In this document: one piece after another, positions 1-7,699 of the stretch
How positions within the stretch are numbered: the stretch's first letter is position 1
Layout: the number at the start of each line of letters is the position of its first letter
NCBI GenBank assembly: GCA_036511595.1
Contig: DATCBY010000032.1
Coordinates: 1-31,462 of the forward strand
Direction: 5' to 3'
DNA: 31,462 nucleotides
From: DASZQY01 sp036511595
GTDB taxonomy: Bacteria; Pseudomonadota; Alphaproteobacteria; Rhizobiales; Kaistiaceae
Notes under the pieces: model-generated
What the model was told of the DNA's origin: nothing
The model's database searches: none
Seen by the model: the letters and a program-made list of their open reading frames with translations, nothing else
Translations under genes and position numbers: made by a program

Positions 1-153
1 CGCGTCGCCGATGCTGCCGATGAGGCTGAACTCGACGACATCTACGAAACCGAGCGACGATTGCTCTACGTTGCCTGCACGCGGGCACGCGAACATCTGC
101 TGCTCACGGGCGTGCGTCCGACTTCAGAGTATCTGGTGGACTTCACCTCATGA
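1..153 (+). CDS. C-terminal tail of a UvrD/Rep-like superfamily 1 DNA helicase (partial)
   Basis: The window opens inside this gene; the reading frame starting at base 1 runs 50 codons to TGA at 151-153. The visible piece contains LLYVACTRAREHLLLTG, the helicase motif VI of UvrD/Rep/PcrA-type enzymes (the Y-V-A-x-T-R-A arrangement with the arginine finger), followed by a short tail. The family are ATP-dependent 3'-5' translocases acting in repair, plasmid replication or phage defence. Only the end is visible, so the branch cannot be named. It lies directly beside a tRNA remnant and an integrase gene, which suggests cargo of an integrated island rather than housekeeping uvrD; this is inference. 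The family call is secure; the role is unknown. Confidence 0.8.
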   Translation, partial: RVADAADEAELDDIYETERRLLYVACTRAREHLLLTGVRPTSEYLVDFTS

Positions 154-181
154 CGCGGCGTGCCGCGTGCAGCCGATGGCC

Positions 182-220
182 CGCGCACCCGGCGAGGTTC
201 GAACTCACGACCCTTCGGAC
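182..220 (-). other. Degenerate tRNA 3'-end remnant (Arg-like), candidate attachment site
   Basis: Read on the minus strand this stretch has a T-arm (GTGAG stem, TTCGAAC loop, CTCGC stem) at 192-208. A variable loop GGGTC precedes it at 209-213, and an acceptor-like strand CGGGTGC plus G follows at 184-191. The anticodon stem and the whole 5' half are absent and CCA is not encoded, so it cannot be a working tRNA. From variable loop to discriminator it differs from the tRNA-Arg fragment at 1594-1638 at only four positions. It points away from the integrase gene that follows. It is best read as an attachment-site scar or decayed tRNA. Confidence 0.6.
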
Positions 221-234
221 GGCGCAAGTCTAAC

Positions 235-1434
235 TTACCTGCCAAGAGGCGTGACGATCGCCGGCGACCTCATCGTATTGTCAATCCGATCGCCGACCGC
301 GTCATTGGCGGCTCGCAGTGGATCCGCGGACAGGTGGGCATAGCGCGATGTGGTCTGGGGCTGGCTGTGCCCGAGCAACGAGCCAATGACGTAGAGAGAC
401 TGCCCGCTCGCGGCGGCGACTGAGGCGAAGCTATGGCGAAGATCGTGAATACGCACATCCTCCAAGTCCGCCACCTTGCGGATGCGCCGCCAGGGCTTCT
501 GCAAGTTCACCAAGTGAGCGCCGACGTGCTCGCCGGGGATTACCCATGGATTGCCCTCCAGCCGCGGGAGTGAACGCAGGACCGCCAGCGCAGGCGCATT
601 GAGGTAGATCGACTTCTGACCAGTCTTTGAGACGGGCAACCGAAGGCAAGCGTTGTCAAAGTCCACATGCGCCCAGCGGAGCGTGAGGATTTCTGAGAGG
701 CGGGCGCCGGTGAACGCCAGCAATCGAATCGCGCCAATGGCAAAAGGCGACGCCGTGCCCCGCTGTTCAGCATCGACAACGCCTGCGCCAAGTCGTGCCA
801 GTTCCTGGGCGCTGAGGAACCGCTCGTGCCGCCGCTCGCGAAATTTCCCGACGTGACGGCAGGGATTAGAGCCGTCGCTCCGATTCCCGTGCTTTTCGCA
901 CCAGTTAAAGAACTTCGACAGGAGCGCCAGGGTGCGATTGGCCTGATACGGCTTGTCCTTCATCGCCAAGTGCAGGCGCGCTACGTCGGAACGCAAAACC
1001 TCGGCGACGACCTTTCGCCGGAGCGTGGCGGGAACGTAAAGGCGCGCCAGTCGCCGATATTCGCCGGCGGTGCTGGCCTTTAACTTCGCCTCCGCGTGGT
1101 CAACGAGGAACTGATCGAGAAGCGTTCCAAGTGCCGGTCGGCCTTTCCCCTCTTGCCGCACGGCCGCAGGGTCCAAGCCGGCAGCGACCTGACCAAGGAG
1201 CCGCTTCGCCTCGACCCGCGCCTCGTCCGCGGTCAGAGTGCCGTGCGGCCCGACCGTCACCCGACGGGTCCGTCCCTTACGCCCACCAACGCGATACTGG
1301 ACGAGATAGACCTTTCGGCCCGCGGGAGTGACCTTGAGGCCGAAGCCACTCAGCTCGCGATCCCAAACGTAACTGTCACCCGTCTGCGCCCTCGCCGCAT
1401 CGACGGTTCTCTTGCTGATCCGCGCCACGGCCAT
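235..1434 (-). CDS. P4-type tyrosine recombinase (site-specific integrase)
   Basis: This integrase inserts or excises a genomic island at a tRNA 3' end. From the ATG at 1434 it is 399 aa, the usual size for the family. An N-terminal arm-binding domain of the DUF4102 type (D-x-E-L-x-G-F-G-L-x-V near residue 25) is followed by a core-binding domain and the catalytic domain. All catalytic residues are present: R245 (TGARLSEIL), K270, H330 and R333 (HDLRHSFAS), H356 (LLGHSQPQTTSRYAHL) and nucleophile Y365. The frame stays open upstream to 1572, but those residues are basic and unlike the family, so 1434 is preferred. The 5' end lies about 160 bp from a tRNA-Arg 3' half and the 3' end abuts a second tRNA-like fragment. 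The enzyme looks functional. Confidence 0.9.
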   Translation of the reverse strand: MAVARISKRTVDAARAQTGDSYVWDRELSGFGLKVTPAGRKVYLVQYRVGGRKGRTRRVTVGPHGTLTADEARVEAKRLLGQVAAGLDPAAVRQEGKGRPALGTLLDQFLVDHAEAKLKASTAGEYRRLARLYVPATLRRKVVAEVLRSDVARLHLAMKDKPYQANRTLALLSKFFNWCEKHGNRSDGSNPCRHVGKFRERRHERFLSAQELARLGAGVVDAEQRGTASPFAIGAIRLLAFTGARLSEILTLRWAHVDFDNACLRLPVSKTGQKSIYLNAPALAVLRSLPRLEGNPWVIPGEHVGAHLVNLQKPWRRIRKVADLEDVRIHDLRHSFASVAAASGQSLYVIGSLLGHSQPQTTSRYAHLSADPLRAANDAVGDRIDNTMRSPAIVTPLGR

Positions 1435-1593
1435 ATCGCTCGCTCGCTGCTCGACAGTAAGCACATAGTAAGCGCGCCGGACGGCATCTACAAGATCGCG
1501 GAGGAACCTTGGGAAGCTGAAGCGCACAGATTTATGACATTTTTGGCAACTCTGGGAACGACGCTGACACACACAGCAATCAAGAACCCGAAA

Positions 1594-1638
1594 CTACGAA
1601 TCTGAGGGTCGGGAGTTCGAATCTCTCCGGGCGCGCCA
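1594..1638 (+). other. tRNA-Arg(ACG) 3' half, attachment-site (att) repeat
   Basis: The segment reads as the 3' half of a tRNA. It has anticodon loop CTACGAA (anticodon ACG, Arg) at 1594-1600, 3' anticodon stem TCTGA, variable loop GGGTC, T-arm GGGAG/TTCGAAT/CTCTC at 1611-1627, acceptor strand CGGGCGC, discriminator G and an encoded CCA at 1636-1638. Bases upstream of 1594 do not pair as an anticodon stem or form a D-arm, so the 5' half is missing. Such a 3' duplication starting in the anticodon loop is the usual crossover region of tyrosine recombinases. This is therefore probably the distal att of an island whose intact tRNA-Arg(ACG) lies to the left of the window. Confidence 0.8.
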
Positions 1639-1688
1639 GTACAACGCTACGCCCATGATGCGGCTTTTCGTTCGGAAAATCAGCCTCT

Positions 1689-1720
1689 TACCACCGCGCT
1701 AGTCGTACAAAGTGGTGGTA
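1689..1720. repeat. Inverted repeat TACCACC / GGTGGTA upstream of the second integrase stump
   Basis: Seven-base arms at 1689-1695 and 1714-1720 are separated by 18 bases, ending four bases before the ATG at 1725. The position suggests an arm-type recombinase site or autoregulatory operator of the stump's parent element. Function is inferred from position only. Confidence 0.4.
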
Positions 1721-1724
1721 CTAT

Positions 1725-1826
1725 ATGGCACTCATGAGCTACCTGATCCGAGACAATCACGGCACCTACTATTTCCGGCGCGTCATCCCTCGGCCGCTGC
1801 GCGATTTCATGCCCGAGCCGTGGGCT
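1725..1826 (+). pseudogene. 5' stump of a second tyrosine integrase (DUF6538-type N-terminus)
   Basis: About 34 codons encode a start resembling the N-terminal domain of phage-type integrases that begin with a Y-L-x-R-x-G-x-Y-Y-F-R-R-x-I-P signature. Here MSYLIRDNHGTYYFRR is followed by VIPRPLRDFM. The resemblance stops near 1826, where the frame enters the antisense of an AraC-like gene stump and ends at a stop at 1950-1952. No core-binding or catalytic domain remains, so recombination function is lost. The break is an end-to-end junction with another truncated gene and marks an old deletion or insertion boundary. The family call rests on a short motif and is moderate. Confidence 0.55.
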
Positions 1827-1974
1827 ACCGCTGGCCGCGGCTGTTCAGCGTCAGCGTCAGCTCGAATTCCGGGTGGTAGTGCCATTGGAACGGGATGCCG
1901 TCGTCGAGGCGGCGGTCGAGCAGGCTCCACGAGGCGCCGGGCGGGATGGTGACTTTCTCGAAAAGCGGTCGCAT
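1825..1974 (-). pseudogene. 5' stump of an AraC-family transcriptional regulator
   Basis: From the ATG at 1974 the frame encodes 49 residues before TAG at 1825-1827. The piece (IPPGASWSLLDRRLDDGIPF then QWHYHPEFELTLTLNSRGQR) is the start of the N-terminal cupin sensor domain of AraC-type regulators. W-H-x-H-P-E-x-E-L begins the cupin barrel and a glycine/tyrosine turn normally follows. The rest of the sensor and the whole C-terminal helix-turn-helix domain are missing. The homology ends at the base where the integrase stump ends, so the two were joined by one rearrangement. The 3' part may survive elsewhere in the genome if the break was an insertion. Confidence 0.65.
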
Positions 1975-2031
1975 GGGCGCCCTACTGATCCCCGACGTTC
2001 GCCCCGCGTCTTAACGAACGCCATTCCAGTA

Positions 2032-2902
2032 TCAGTTTTCGCCGGTCGGCGCCAACAACGCGGCCGGGGAAAATGTACCAAGGGACCAGGGACGCCGCCG
2101 ACCACCGGCCGGAGCCACAAATGATGGCTTGGCGATCGACTCGACGCGCAGGCGAAAGCCCACCAGCGGCTCGCGCCCCGGTGACGCCGCCGATCACGAT
2201 TCGCTTGCCCGTCGCCCGCGTCGTCGGCGAGCCGAGAAACAGCGCCTCGACGCAAAGCTGCAGGTCGCCGGCGCGTGGACCGGACAATTCCAGAGTGCAT
2301 CCAGTCAGCGGACCGGCGCGCCCGCGCGTGCCGACGAAGGTGCCAATGCTGGACATGCGCGCTGACGCCTTGCTGGAATTGACCGCGTAGCGAAGCTCGA
2401 CCCCGGCCGGCTTCTCGGGCCACTCAATGGCAATCCCCTCGATCCGCGACGGCGCCGTCGGTCCCGCAATCCATTCGTCGGAGCCCACGGTTACGTCGCC
2501 GAGACCGGCGACATGGCCGAGGATCCGGATTCCGGCGAGATCGCCCGGGCGGACACTGCGGTTCAACACCGGCGCCGGCAGGACTGCCGGCTCGCCGAAG
2601 GTCAGCGCCTCGACGTTGACGACCGCGGCAGTCGAACCGTCCGCCTCGAGCGGCGATACCTCCACCAGCAGTTTGACGGGAGCGGTCGTGCGCACGACCA
2701 GCGCCGATCCCGGCTGCCAGAGCACGGCGTCGTCGCCGTCGGGATGCGTCACGATCGTGCTTCCGGCAGCCGCCGTCGGGTCGAGGCCGATGCGCACCAC
2801 CGGTGGCTGGCCGCCGTCTTCGGCCGACGCGTAGCGGACAAGGAACAGGCCGCGGTCGACCTTGAGGACTTTTCGTTTCGGGGTGCCGGCGCCCTGTGCC
2901 AT
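2032..2902 (-). pseudogene. Unknown protein, interrupted by a one-base frameshift
   Basis: I do not recognise a named family. The reading frame from ATG 2902 encodes a soluble, beta-rich looking protein without a signal peptide or membrane segment. It runs consistently to about 2180. There the frame continues as low-quality sequence to 1982, while the next frame continues the protein convincingly (REPLVGFRLRVESIAKPSF) to a stop at 2032-2034. Removing one base from the C4 run at 2176-2179 (GGGG on the coding strand) joins the two into one protein of about 289 aa. Either the gene is freshly broken or the run length is misread. It is divergent from the glycosyltransferase gene, with a 291-bp gap between them. 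Confidence 0.6.
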
Positions 2903-3193
2903 CCAATCGTCTCATAAGAAAAGCGGAAAATTCGCCGAAGTTTTTCAAAATAGCTTGAGGCTATTCGTTGACTGGATCGCAGCTTCTTCATCGCAACTCT
3001 GGAAGTGATCATAGACAGTTTCGGAAGCGCGCGCTTGTTGGACCGCGCGCGACGGTTACGGGCGAGCAATGATCGAAGATATTCTTTTCAACAGTTCGAA
3101 ATTAGGGAAGCCCCAGCAGGGCGCTTCGCCACGAGAACTACATATTCGTTTATTCAACTGCGATCGGTTCTACAGGCTCCCGGCCGCCGCCAG
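2903..3193. other. Divergent intergenic region, lower GC than its surroundings
   Basis: This 291-bp gap separates the leftward unknown gene from the rightward glycosyltransferase. It is visibly richer in A/T than neighbouring coding DNA and should hold both promoters. The glycosyltransferase frame stays open upstream to 3005, but that extension has no family resemblance. I see one clear dyad (2949-2965) and no convincing -35/-10 pair. Confidence 0.4.
2949..2965. repeat. Dyad AATAGC-TTGAG-GCTATT (possible operator)
   Basis: Perfect six-base arms with a five-base spacer lie 47 bases upstream of the leftward start at 2902. The arms are A/T-rich and no clean U-tract follows on either strand, so an operator is more plausible than a terminator. 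Confidence 0.35.
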
Positions 3194-4408
3194 ATGAAAG
3201 TCCTTTTCGTTCACAATAATTTTCCGGCGCAGTTCGGTCCGGTCGCGCGCGCCCTCGCCAGGGATCCCGATACTCAGCTGGCCGCCATCGGCTCGCTGTC
3301 TTCCCGACCGGTCAAGGGCGTCAAGCTCATCCGGTATCGGATGCCCGCCGGCGATGTTGCGCCGACCCATCCGTTCGCACGCCGGTTCGACCTCGAGTGC
3401 CGGCGGGCGGAGCAGGTGCTCTATGGCCTCTCGTCGCTGGTTGCCGGCGGCTTCACGCCGGATGTCATCATGGCCCACCCCGGCTGGGGAGAGACGCTGC
3501 CGCTGAAGTCCGTCTTCCCGAAAGCGCGACTGCTGCTCTATTGCGAGTTCTTCTACGGCGGCGACGGCCGGGACGTCGGCTTCGACCTGGAGTTCCCGAT
3601 AACCGGGCTGGATGGCGATGTTGGCCTCCGGCTGAAAAACGCCACGACCTTGCTGGGACTGTCGGATTGCGACCGCGCTCTGTCGCCGACGGAATGGCAG
3701 CGTTCGACATTCCCCAGTCACTTCCACGGCAAGATCGACGTCATTCACGAGGGCGTCGACACCTATCTCGTCAAACCCGACCCCGATGCGGTCTTCGACC
3801 TCGGCTCGGGCCGGCGCCTCACGCGCGCCGATCAGGTAATCACGTTCGTGGCGCGTAATCTCGAGCCGATGCGCGGCTACCACGTCTTCATGCGCGCTCT
3901 GCCGCGGATTCTCGCTAAACTCCCCGCCGCCCAGGTCCTGATCGTCGGCGGTGACGACACCTCCTATGGCGCCCGCCCGCCGAGGGGAAAGACCTGGAAG
4001 TCAATCTTCCTGGCCGAGGTCGCCGATCGCATCGATCTGGCTCGGGTTCATTTCACCGGACGCTTGCCCCATCAGCGCTTCATCCGCGCGCTCCAGGTTT
4101 CATCGGCGCACGTCTATCTGACCTATCCGTTCGTCCTCTCCTGGTCGGCGGTCGAGGCGCTGAGCTGCGGCTGCGTGTTCGTCGGTTCCGACACGTCGCC
4201 GGTCCGTGAAGTCGTCGACGGCGACAACGGAATTCTGGTGCCGTTTTTTGATACGGGCCAGCTCGCCGACCGTGTCATCGAGGCAGTCAGGCACCCGCGC
4301 CGGTTCAACGACATGAGAGCGCGCGCGCGGCAGCTCGTTCTCGACAGGTTCGACGCCGAGCGTTTGTGCGTGCCGAAGACATTGGAGCTGGTACGCGGAC
4401 TTCGCTAG
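3194..4408 (+). CDS. GT4-family glycosyltransferase
   Basis: This is a GT-B fold retaining glycosyltransferase of about 404 aa that would transfer a sugar from a nucleotide-sugar donor in polysaccharide or glycolipid synthesis at the cytoplasmic face. The start MKVLFVHNNFPAQFGPVARA matches the N-terminal acceptor domain seen in Glyco_trans_4-type proteins. HPGWGETLPLKSVFPKARLL follows around residues 95-115. The C-terminal donor domain has VEALSCGC, SPVREVVDG and NGILVPF, the E-x(n)-E region that binds the nucleotide-sugar phosphate and sugar. ATG 3194 is chosen because the homology starts there. It stands alone, not in an obvious polysaccharide operon; ManC, which makes GDP-mannose, is 15 kb away. 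Donor and acceptor are unknown. Confidence 0.85.
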   Translation: MKVLFVHNNFPAQFGPVARALARDPDTQLAAIGSLSSRPVKGVKLIRYRMPAGDVAPTHPFARRFDLECRRAEQVLYGLSSLVAGGFTPDVIMAHPGWGETLPLKSVFPKARLLLYCEFFYGGDGRDVGFDLEFPITGLDGDVGLRLKNATTLLGLSDCDRALSPTEWQRSTFPSHFHGKIDVIHEGVDTYLVKPDPDAVFDLGSGRRLTRADQVITFVARNLEPMRGYHVFMRALPRILAKLPAAQVLIVGGDDTSYGARPPRGKTWKSIFLAEVADRIDLARVHFTGRLPHQRFIRALQVSSAHVYLTYPFVLSWSAVEALSCGCVFVGSDTSPVREVVDGDNGILVPFFDTGQLADRVIEAVRHPRRFNDMRARARQLVLDRFDAERLCVPKTLELVRGLR

Positions 4409-4557
4409 TCCCCGGCTATCTCCAGCGATCCGCTGAACACGAAGATATGAAGGACCGGATCCCGTCGTTTCAGAAAACTGTCGTCAGCCGGCCTTGTTTG
4501 TCCCGCAAGGAGCGGTCGTCTGCCGGAGGGCAGGACAACGATCCGGAGGAACCAAAA

Positions 4558-4896
4558 ATGAAGAAGTTCATCGCACTCTACATGGTGCCCGCTGCCGCAA
4601 TGGCGCAGATGGGCAACTCCACTCCCGAGCAGATGAAGGCAGGGATGGAGGAGTGGTCGAAGTGGGGCAAGACGCACCAGAAGGCTATCGTCGACATGGG
4701 CGCCCCGCTGGGCAAGACCAAGCGTGTCACCGCCGGCGGCGCGGCCGATGCAAAGAACGAGATCGGCGGCTACTCCATCATGCAAGGCGAGTCCCTCGAT
4801 TCGGTCGCCAAGGTCTTCACCGGCCATCCGCACCTCAAGATGGCGCCCGGCGCCTGGATTGAAATCACCGAGTTCATGCCGATGCCCGGCATGTAG
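4558..4896 (+). CDS. YCII-like small dimeric alpha-beta barrel protein
   Basis: This small cytosolic protein of 112 aa starts MKKFIALYMVPAAAMAQMG, followed by an E-Q-M-K-A-G-M-E-E-W helix. A central GKTKRVTAGG turn precedes a C-terminal strand with HPHLKMAPGAWIEI. This is the pattern of the YCII-related (DGPF-type) fold in which proteins dimerise through a ferredoxin-like sheet. The biochemical role of most members is unknown. The start is well supported: GGAGGA at 4545-4550, seven bases before the ATG. The A-x-A segment near the N-terminus looks like a signal peptide at first sight but lies in the first strand and helix of the fold. It may be cotranscribed with the small exported protein 41 bases downstream. 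Confidence 0.75.
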   Translation: MKKFIALYMVPAAAMAQMGNSTPEQMKAGMEEWSKWGKTHQKAIVDMGAPLGKTKRVTAGGAADAKNEIGGYSIMQGESLDSVAKVFTGHPHLKMAPGAWIEITEFMPMPGM

Positions 4897-4937
4897 CCAG
4901 CCGCGCGGGAAGCGCAGGCTGTCGCGCGGAGCCGACC

Positions 4938-5261
4938 ATGCGCCGTTTTCTTTTGGCCATCGCGATCCTGTTGAGTGCGTCGGCAGGCCCGGCGCTCGCT
5001 GCGCCGACATGTCAGGACGTCAACGGAAGCGTGGCCCGCTGCGGCACGCCCGGCGCGATGCCGCTCGGCTGGAAACTTCCCGACGAGGAATACGACCGGC
5101 GCCAGGCCGCACTCGGCAACGACACGGATCCCCATGCCCTGCTGCACGCGATCATCCTGGTCGCCTCGCTGCTGGCTATCATAGCCCTGTTGCCGGATTT
5201 CGACGGCCGCTCCGATGTCGATTGGGACGAGCAGGAAGGCGACGGCCGCCGTCGGCGGTGA
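4938..5261 (+). CDS. Small exported or membrane-anchored protein of unknown function
   Basis: The 107-residue product begins with a classical signal peptide (MRRFLLAIAILLSASAGPAL, then A-A) likely cleaved around residues 21-22. A short periplasmic stretch holds two cysteines (CQDVNGSVARC) that could form a disulphide and a P-L-G-W-K-L-P motif. A single hydrophobic helix follows at about residues 67-86 (HAIILVASLLAIIALLP). The C-terminal tail is acidic and then arginine-rich. The topology suggests a small inner-membrane protein with a periplasmic loop. I do not recognise the family. It is 41 bases behind the YCII-like gene on the same strand. Confidence 0.65.
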   Translation: MRRFLLAIAILLSASAGPALAAPTCQDVNGSVARCGTPGAMPLGWKLPDEEYDRRQAALGNDTDPHALLHAIILVASLLAIIALLPDFDGRSDVDWDEQEGDGRRRR

Positions 5262-5535
5262 TCGCCGCGCCCAGCCGACGGGATGGCGGAAGTGCCGCTG
5301 CCGCAAGCGCGCTGCGCAGAGGGCGCCGCGGCCGTGCGACATGCGAATTCCCCTTTGTGTCAAAATCTGCTCAAGTCGCCGACGCGACGCGCATCGGCCG
5401 GGTGTGCGAACGGGCTGGGAGGAAGCGGCGCTGGCGGCACGTCACTGACGAGCCTCCGATCGCTGTCGAACAACCGCCGCGCTCGCAGGGCCGGGAAAGA
5501 GTCTCAAGCGTGCTGTCGGGGGAGGCCGGGACGGG
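5262..5535. other. Intergenic region before aas; no gene seen
   Basis: The 274-bp gap contains only open frames of unnatural, arginine-rich composition. It should carry the aas promoter, but I cannot point to one with confidence. A purine-rich GGGGGAGG at about 5518-5525 serves as ribosome binding site for the ATG at 5536. Confidence 0.4.
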
Positions 5536-7686
5536 ATGCTGCGCCAGCTTCTTTGGATATTCTTTCGCGTTTTCTACCGGCTCGAAGTGCGCGGCAGGGA
5601 AAACCTCGCCAAGGCCGGCCCCGCCGCCATCATCGCCATAAGTCACGTCAGCTTTCTCGACGCCGCGCTGGCTTGGGCGATCCTCGACCGCGACGTCGCC
5701 TTCGCGGTGGACGCCGCGATCGTTCGCCGCTGGTGGGCGCGTTGGTTCTTCGCCATGGTCCATGCCCTGCCGCTCGACGCACGCCGCCCGCAAGCCACCC
5801 GAGCCCTCATCGATGTCGTGCGCGGCGGCCGCAGCCTAGTGATGTTCCTCGAAAGCGGCCTCACCGCCACGGACCGTCTGAAGCAGACCACCCTCGCGGC
5901 CGGCTTTGTTGCCGATGGCGCAGGGGCACCGGTGGTGCCGGTGCGAGTCGAGGGCCTCGAGCACACGCCGTTCGGCCGCCTGCCGAGCGGCGAGGTGCGC
6001 CTTCGCTGGTGGCCGAAGCTTGTTGTCACCATGCTGGAGCCGGCGAAGCTCGCGGTGGCGCCGGGGCTGCGGGGTGAGGCGCGCCGCAAGGCTGCCGGCG
6101 CCGCCCTCTACGAACTGATGTCGGAAGCGGTCTTCCGCACCTCGTTCCTCAACGTAACCATTCCCGAGGCACTTATCGCCGCCAGCCACCGCTACGGCGC
6201 CGGCCACGTCGTCCTCGAGGATTCCACGTCGGGCAAGCTGACCTACCGCAAGACGCTCGCCGGCGTCGCCATCCTTGGCCGCAAGCTGATGGCGCTTGCC
6301 CCCGAAGGCGGCGTCCTCGGCGTAATGCTACCGACCTCCAACGGCGCCGCCCTGACCTTGCTCGGCCTGATGTCAGCCGGGCGCATTCCGGCGATGATCA
6401 ACTTCACCGCGGGCGCCAGGAACATCCTCGCCGCCTGCCGCGCGGCCGGCATCACCACGATCCTCACCTCGCGCGCCTTTATCGAGAAGACCCAGCTCGC
6501 CGACCTCGTCGAAACGATGGCACAGCACGTCAAGCTGGTCTGGCTGGAGGACGTGCGCAAGGAGATCGGCCTCGTCGAACGGCTGCGCGGTCTCATCGCC
6601 GGCCACCGGCCATTGGTGCGCCGGGCCGCGGATGACGCCGCCATCATCCTCTTCACCTCGGGCTCGGAGGGCACCCCGAAGGGCGTCGTCCTTTCCCACC
6701 GCAACATCCTCACCAATGTCGCGCAAGGCAAGGCGCGCTTCGAATTCGGCACCGCCGACGTGATGCTGAACGTGCTGCCCGTCTTTCATTCCTTCGGTCT
6801 GACGGTCGGCCTGATCCTGCCGGTCGTGTCGGGAGTCCGCGCCTATCAGTATCCCTCGCCGCTGCACTACCGGGTCATCCCGGAACTGGTCCGCACCCTC
6901 GGCGCCACCATGCTGCTCGGCACCGACACGTTCCTCGCCGGCTATGCCCGTTCCGCCGAGCTTGATGACTTCCGCACGCTCCGCCTGATCGTGGCTGGCG
7001 CCGAGCCCGTGCGCGCCGTCACCCGGCGCAAGTACCTCGACCTTTTCGGCGTGCGCATTCTCGAAGGCTACGGCGTCACCGAGACCGCGCCGGCGCTGGC
7101 GTTCAATACGCCGGTCCAGAATCGCGACGGCACCGTCGGGCGCCTGCTCCCCGGCATCGCGGCGCGCGTCGATCCGGTGCCCGGCATCGAGGAGGGCGGC
7201 CGCCTCGTCGTGCACGGACCGAACGTCATGCTGGGCTATCTCAATTCCGGCAACCTCGCCGAGGTCGAGCCGCCCGCCGGCGGCTGGTACGACACCGGCG
7301 ACATCGTCTCCATCGACAACGACGGTTTCATCACAGTCAAGGGCCGCGCCAGGCGCTTTGCCAAGGTCGGCGGCGAAATGGTCTCGCTCGCCGCCGTCGA
7401 ATCCCTGATCACCGATCTCTGGCCGGACAGCATATCGGCGGTCACCGCCGTATCGCACGCCCGCAAGGGCGAGCAACTGGTCCTGATGACCGACTACCGC
7501 CACGCCAACCGCAACTCGGTCCTCGCCTTTGCCCGCAAGCATGGCGTCTCCGAGCTGGTGGTTCCCTCGGTGGTGATGGTGGTCGAGGCGCTGCCGGTGC
7601 TGGGTTCGGGCAAGATCGACCATCCTGCCGTGGCCCGTAAAGTCGCCTCGCTGATCGCCGAGGGTGCCGCGGCGACGGCGGATTGA
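5536..7686 (+). CDS. aas: Bifunctional 2-acylglycerophosphoethanolamine acyltransferase / acyl-ACP synthetase
   Basis: This enzyme re-acylates lysophosphatidylethanolamine at the inner membrane and activates the fatty acid with ATP onto ACP. At 716 aa it has the length of E. coli Aas. The N-terminal PlsC-type acyltransferase domain carries the H-x4-D motif (H37-D42, ISHVSFLD) and a glutamate-glycine motif near 104-110 (FLESGLT). The AMP-forming synthetase domain has the P-loop FTSGSEGTPKG at about 373-383, EGYGVTETAP from about 510, YDTGD, and a C-terminal G-K-I-D lysine region. It ends 13 bp before the convergent gene at 7700. Both active sites look complete. Confidence 0.92.
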   Translation: MLRQLLWIFFRVFYRLEVRGRENLAKAGPAAIIAISHVSFLDAALAWAILDRDVAFAVDAAIVRRWWARWFFAMVHALPLDARRPQATRALIDVVRGGRSLVMFLESGLTATDRLKQTTLAAGFVADGAGAPVVPVRVEGLEHTPFGRLPSGEVRLRWWPKLVVTMLEPAKLAVAPGLRGEARRKAAGAALYELMSEAVFRTSFLNVTIPEALIAASHRYGAGHVVLEDSTSGKLTYRKTLAGVAILGRKLMALAPEGGVLGVMLPTSNGAALTLLGLMSAGRIPAMINFTAGARNILAACRAAGITTILTSRAFIEKTQLADLVETMAQHVKLVWLEDVRKEIGLVERLRGLIAGHRPLVRRAADDAAIILFTSGSEGTPKGVVLSHRNILTNVAQGKARFEFGTADVMLNVLPVFHSFGLTVGLILPVVSGVRAYQYPSPLHYRVIPELVRTLGATMLLGTDTFLAGYARSAELDDFRTLRLIVAGAEPVRAVTRRKYLDLFGVRILEGYGVTETAPALAFNTPVQNRDGTVGRLLPGIAARVDPVPGIEEGGRLVVHGPNVMLGYLNSGNLAEVEPPAGGWYDTGDIVSIDNDGFITVKGRARRFAKVGGEMVSLAAVESLITDLWPDSISAVTAVSHARKGEQLVLMTDYRHANRNSVLAFARKHGVSELVVPSVVMVVEALPVLGSGKIDHPAVARKVASLIAEGAAATAD

Positions 7687-7699
7687 GGAAAAACTCCGC

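Noticed and set aside
178..225. Functional tRNA-Arg(CCG) on the minus strand
   Set aside because: The T-arm and acceptor strand are present, but the anticodon stem cannot form, the 5' half is missing and CCA is not encoded.
6373..7623. 416-codon antisense frame opposite aas
   Set aside because: Shadow of a high-GC gene; no recognisable domain and no start signal.
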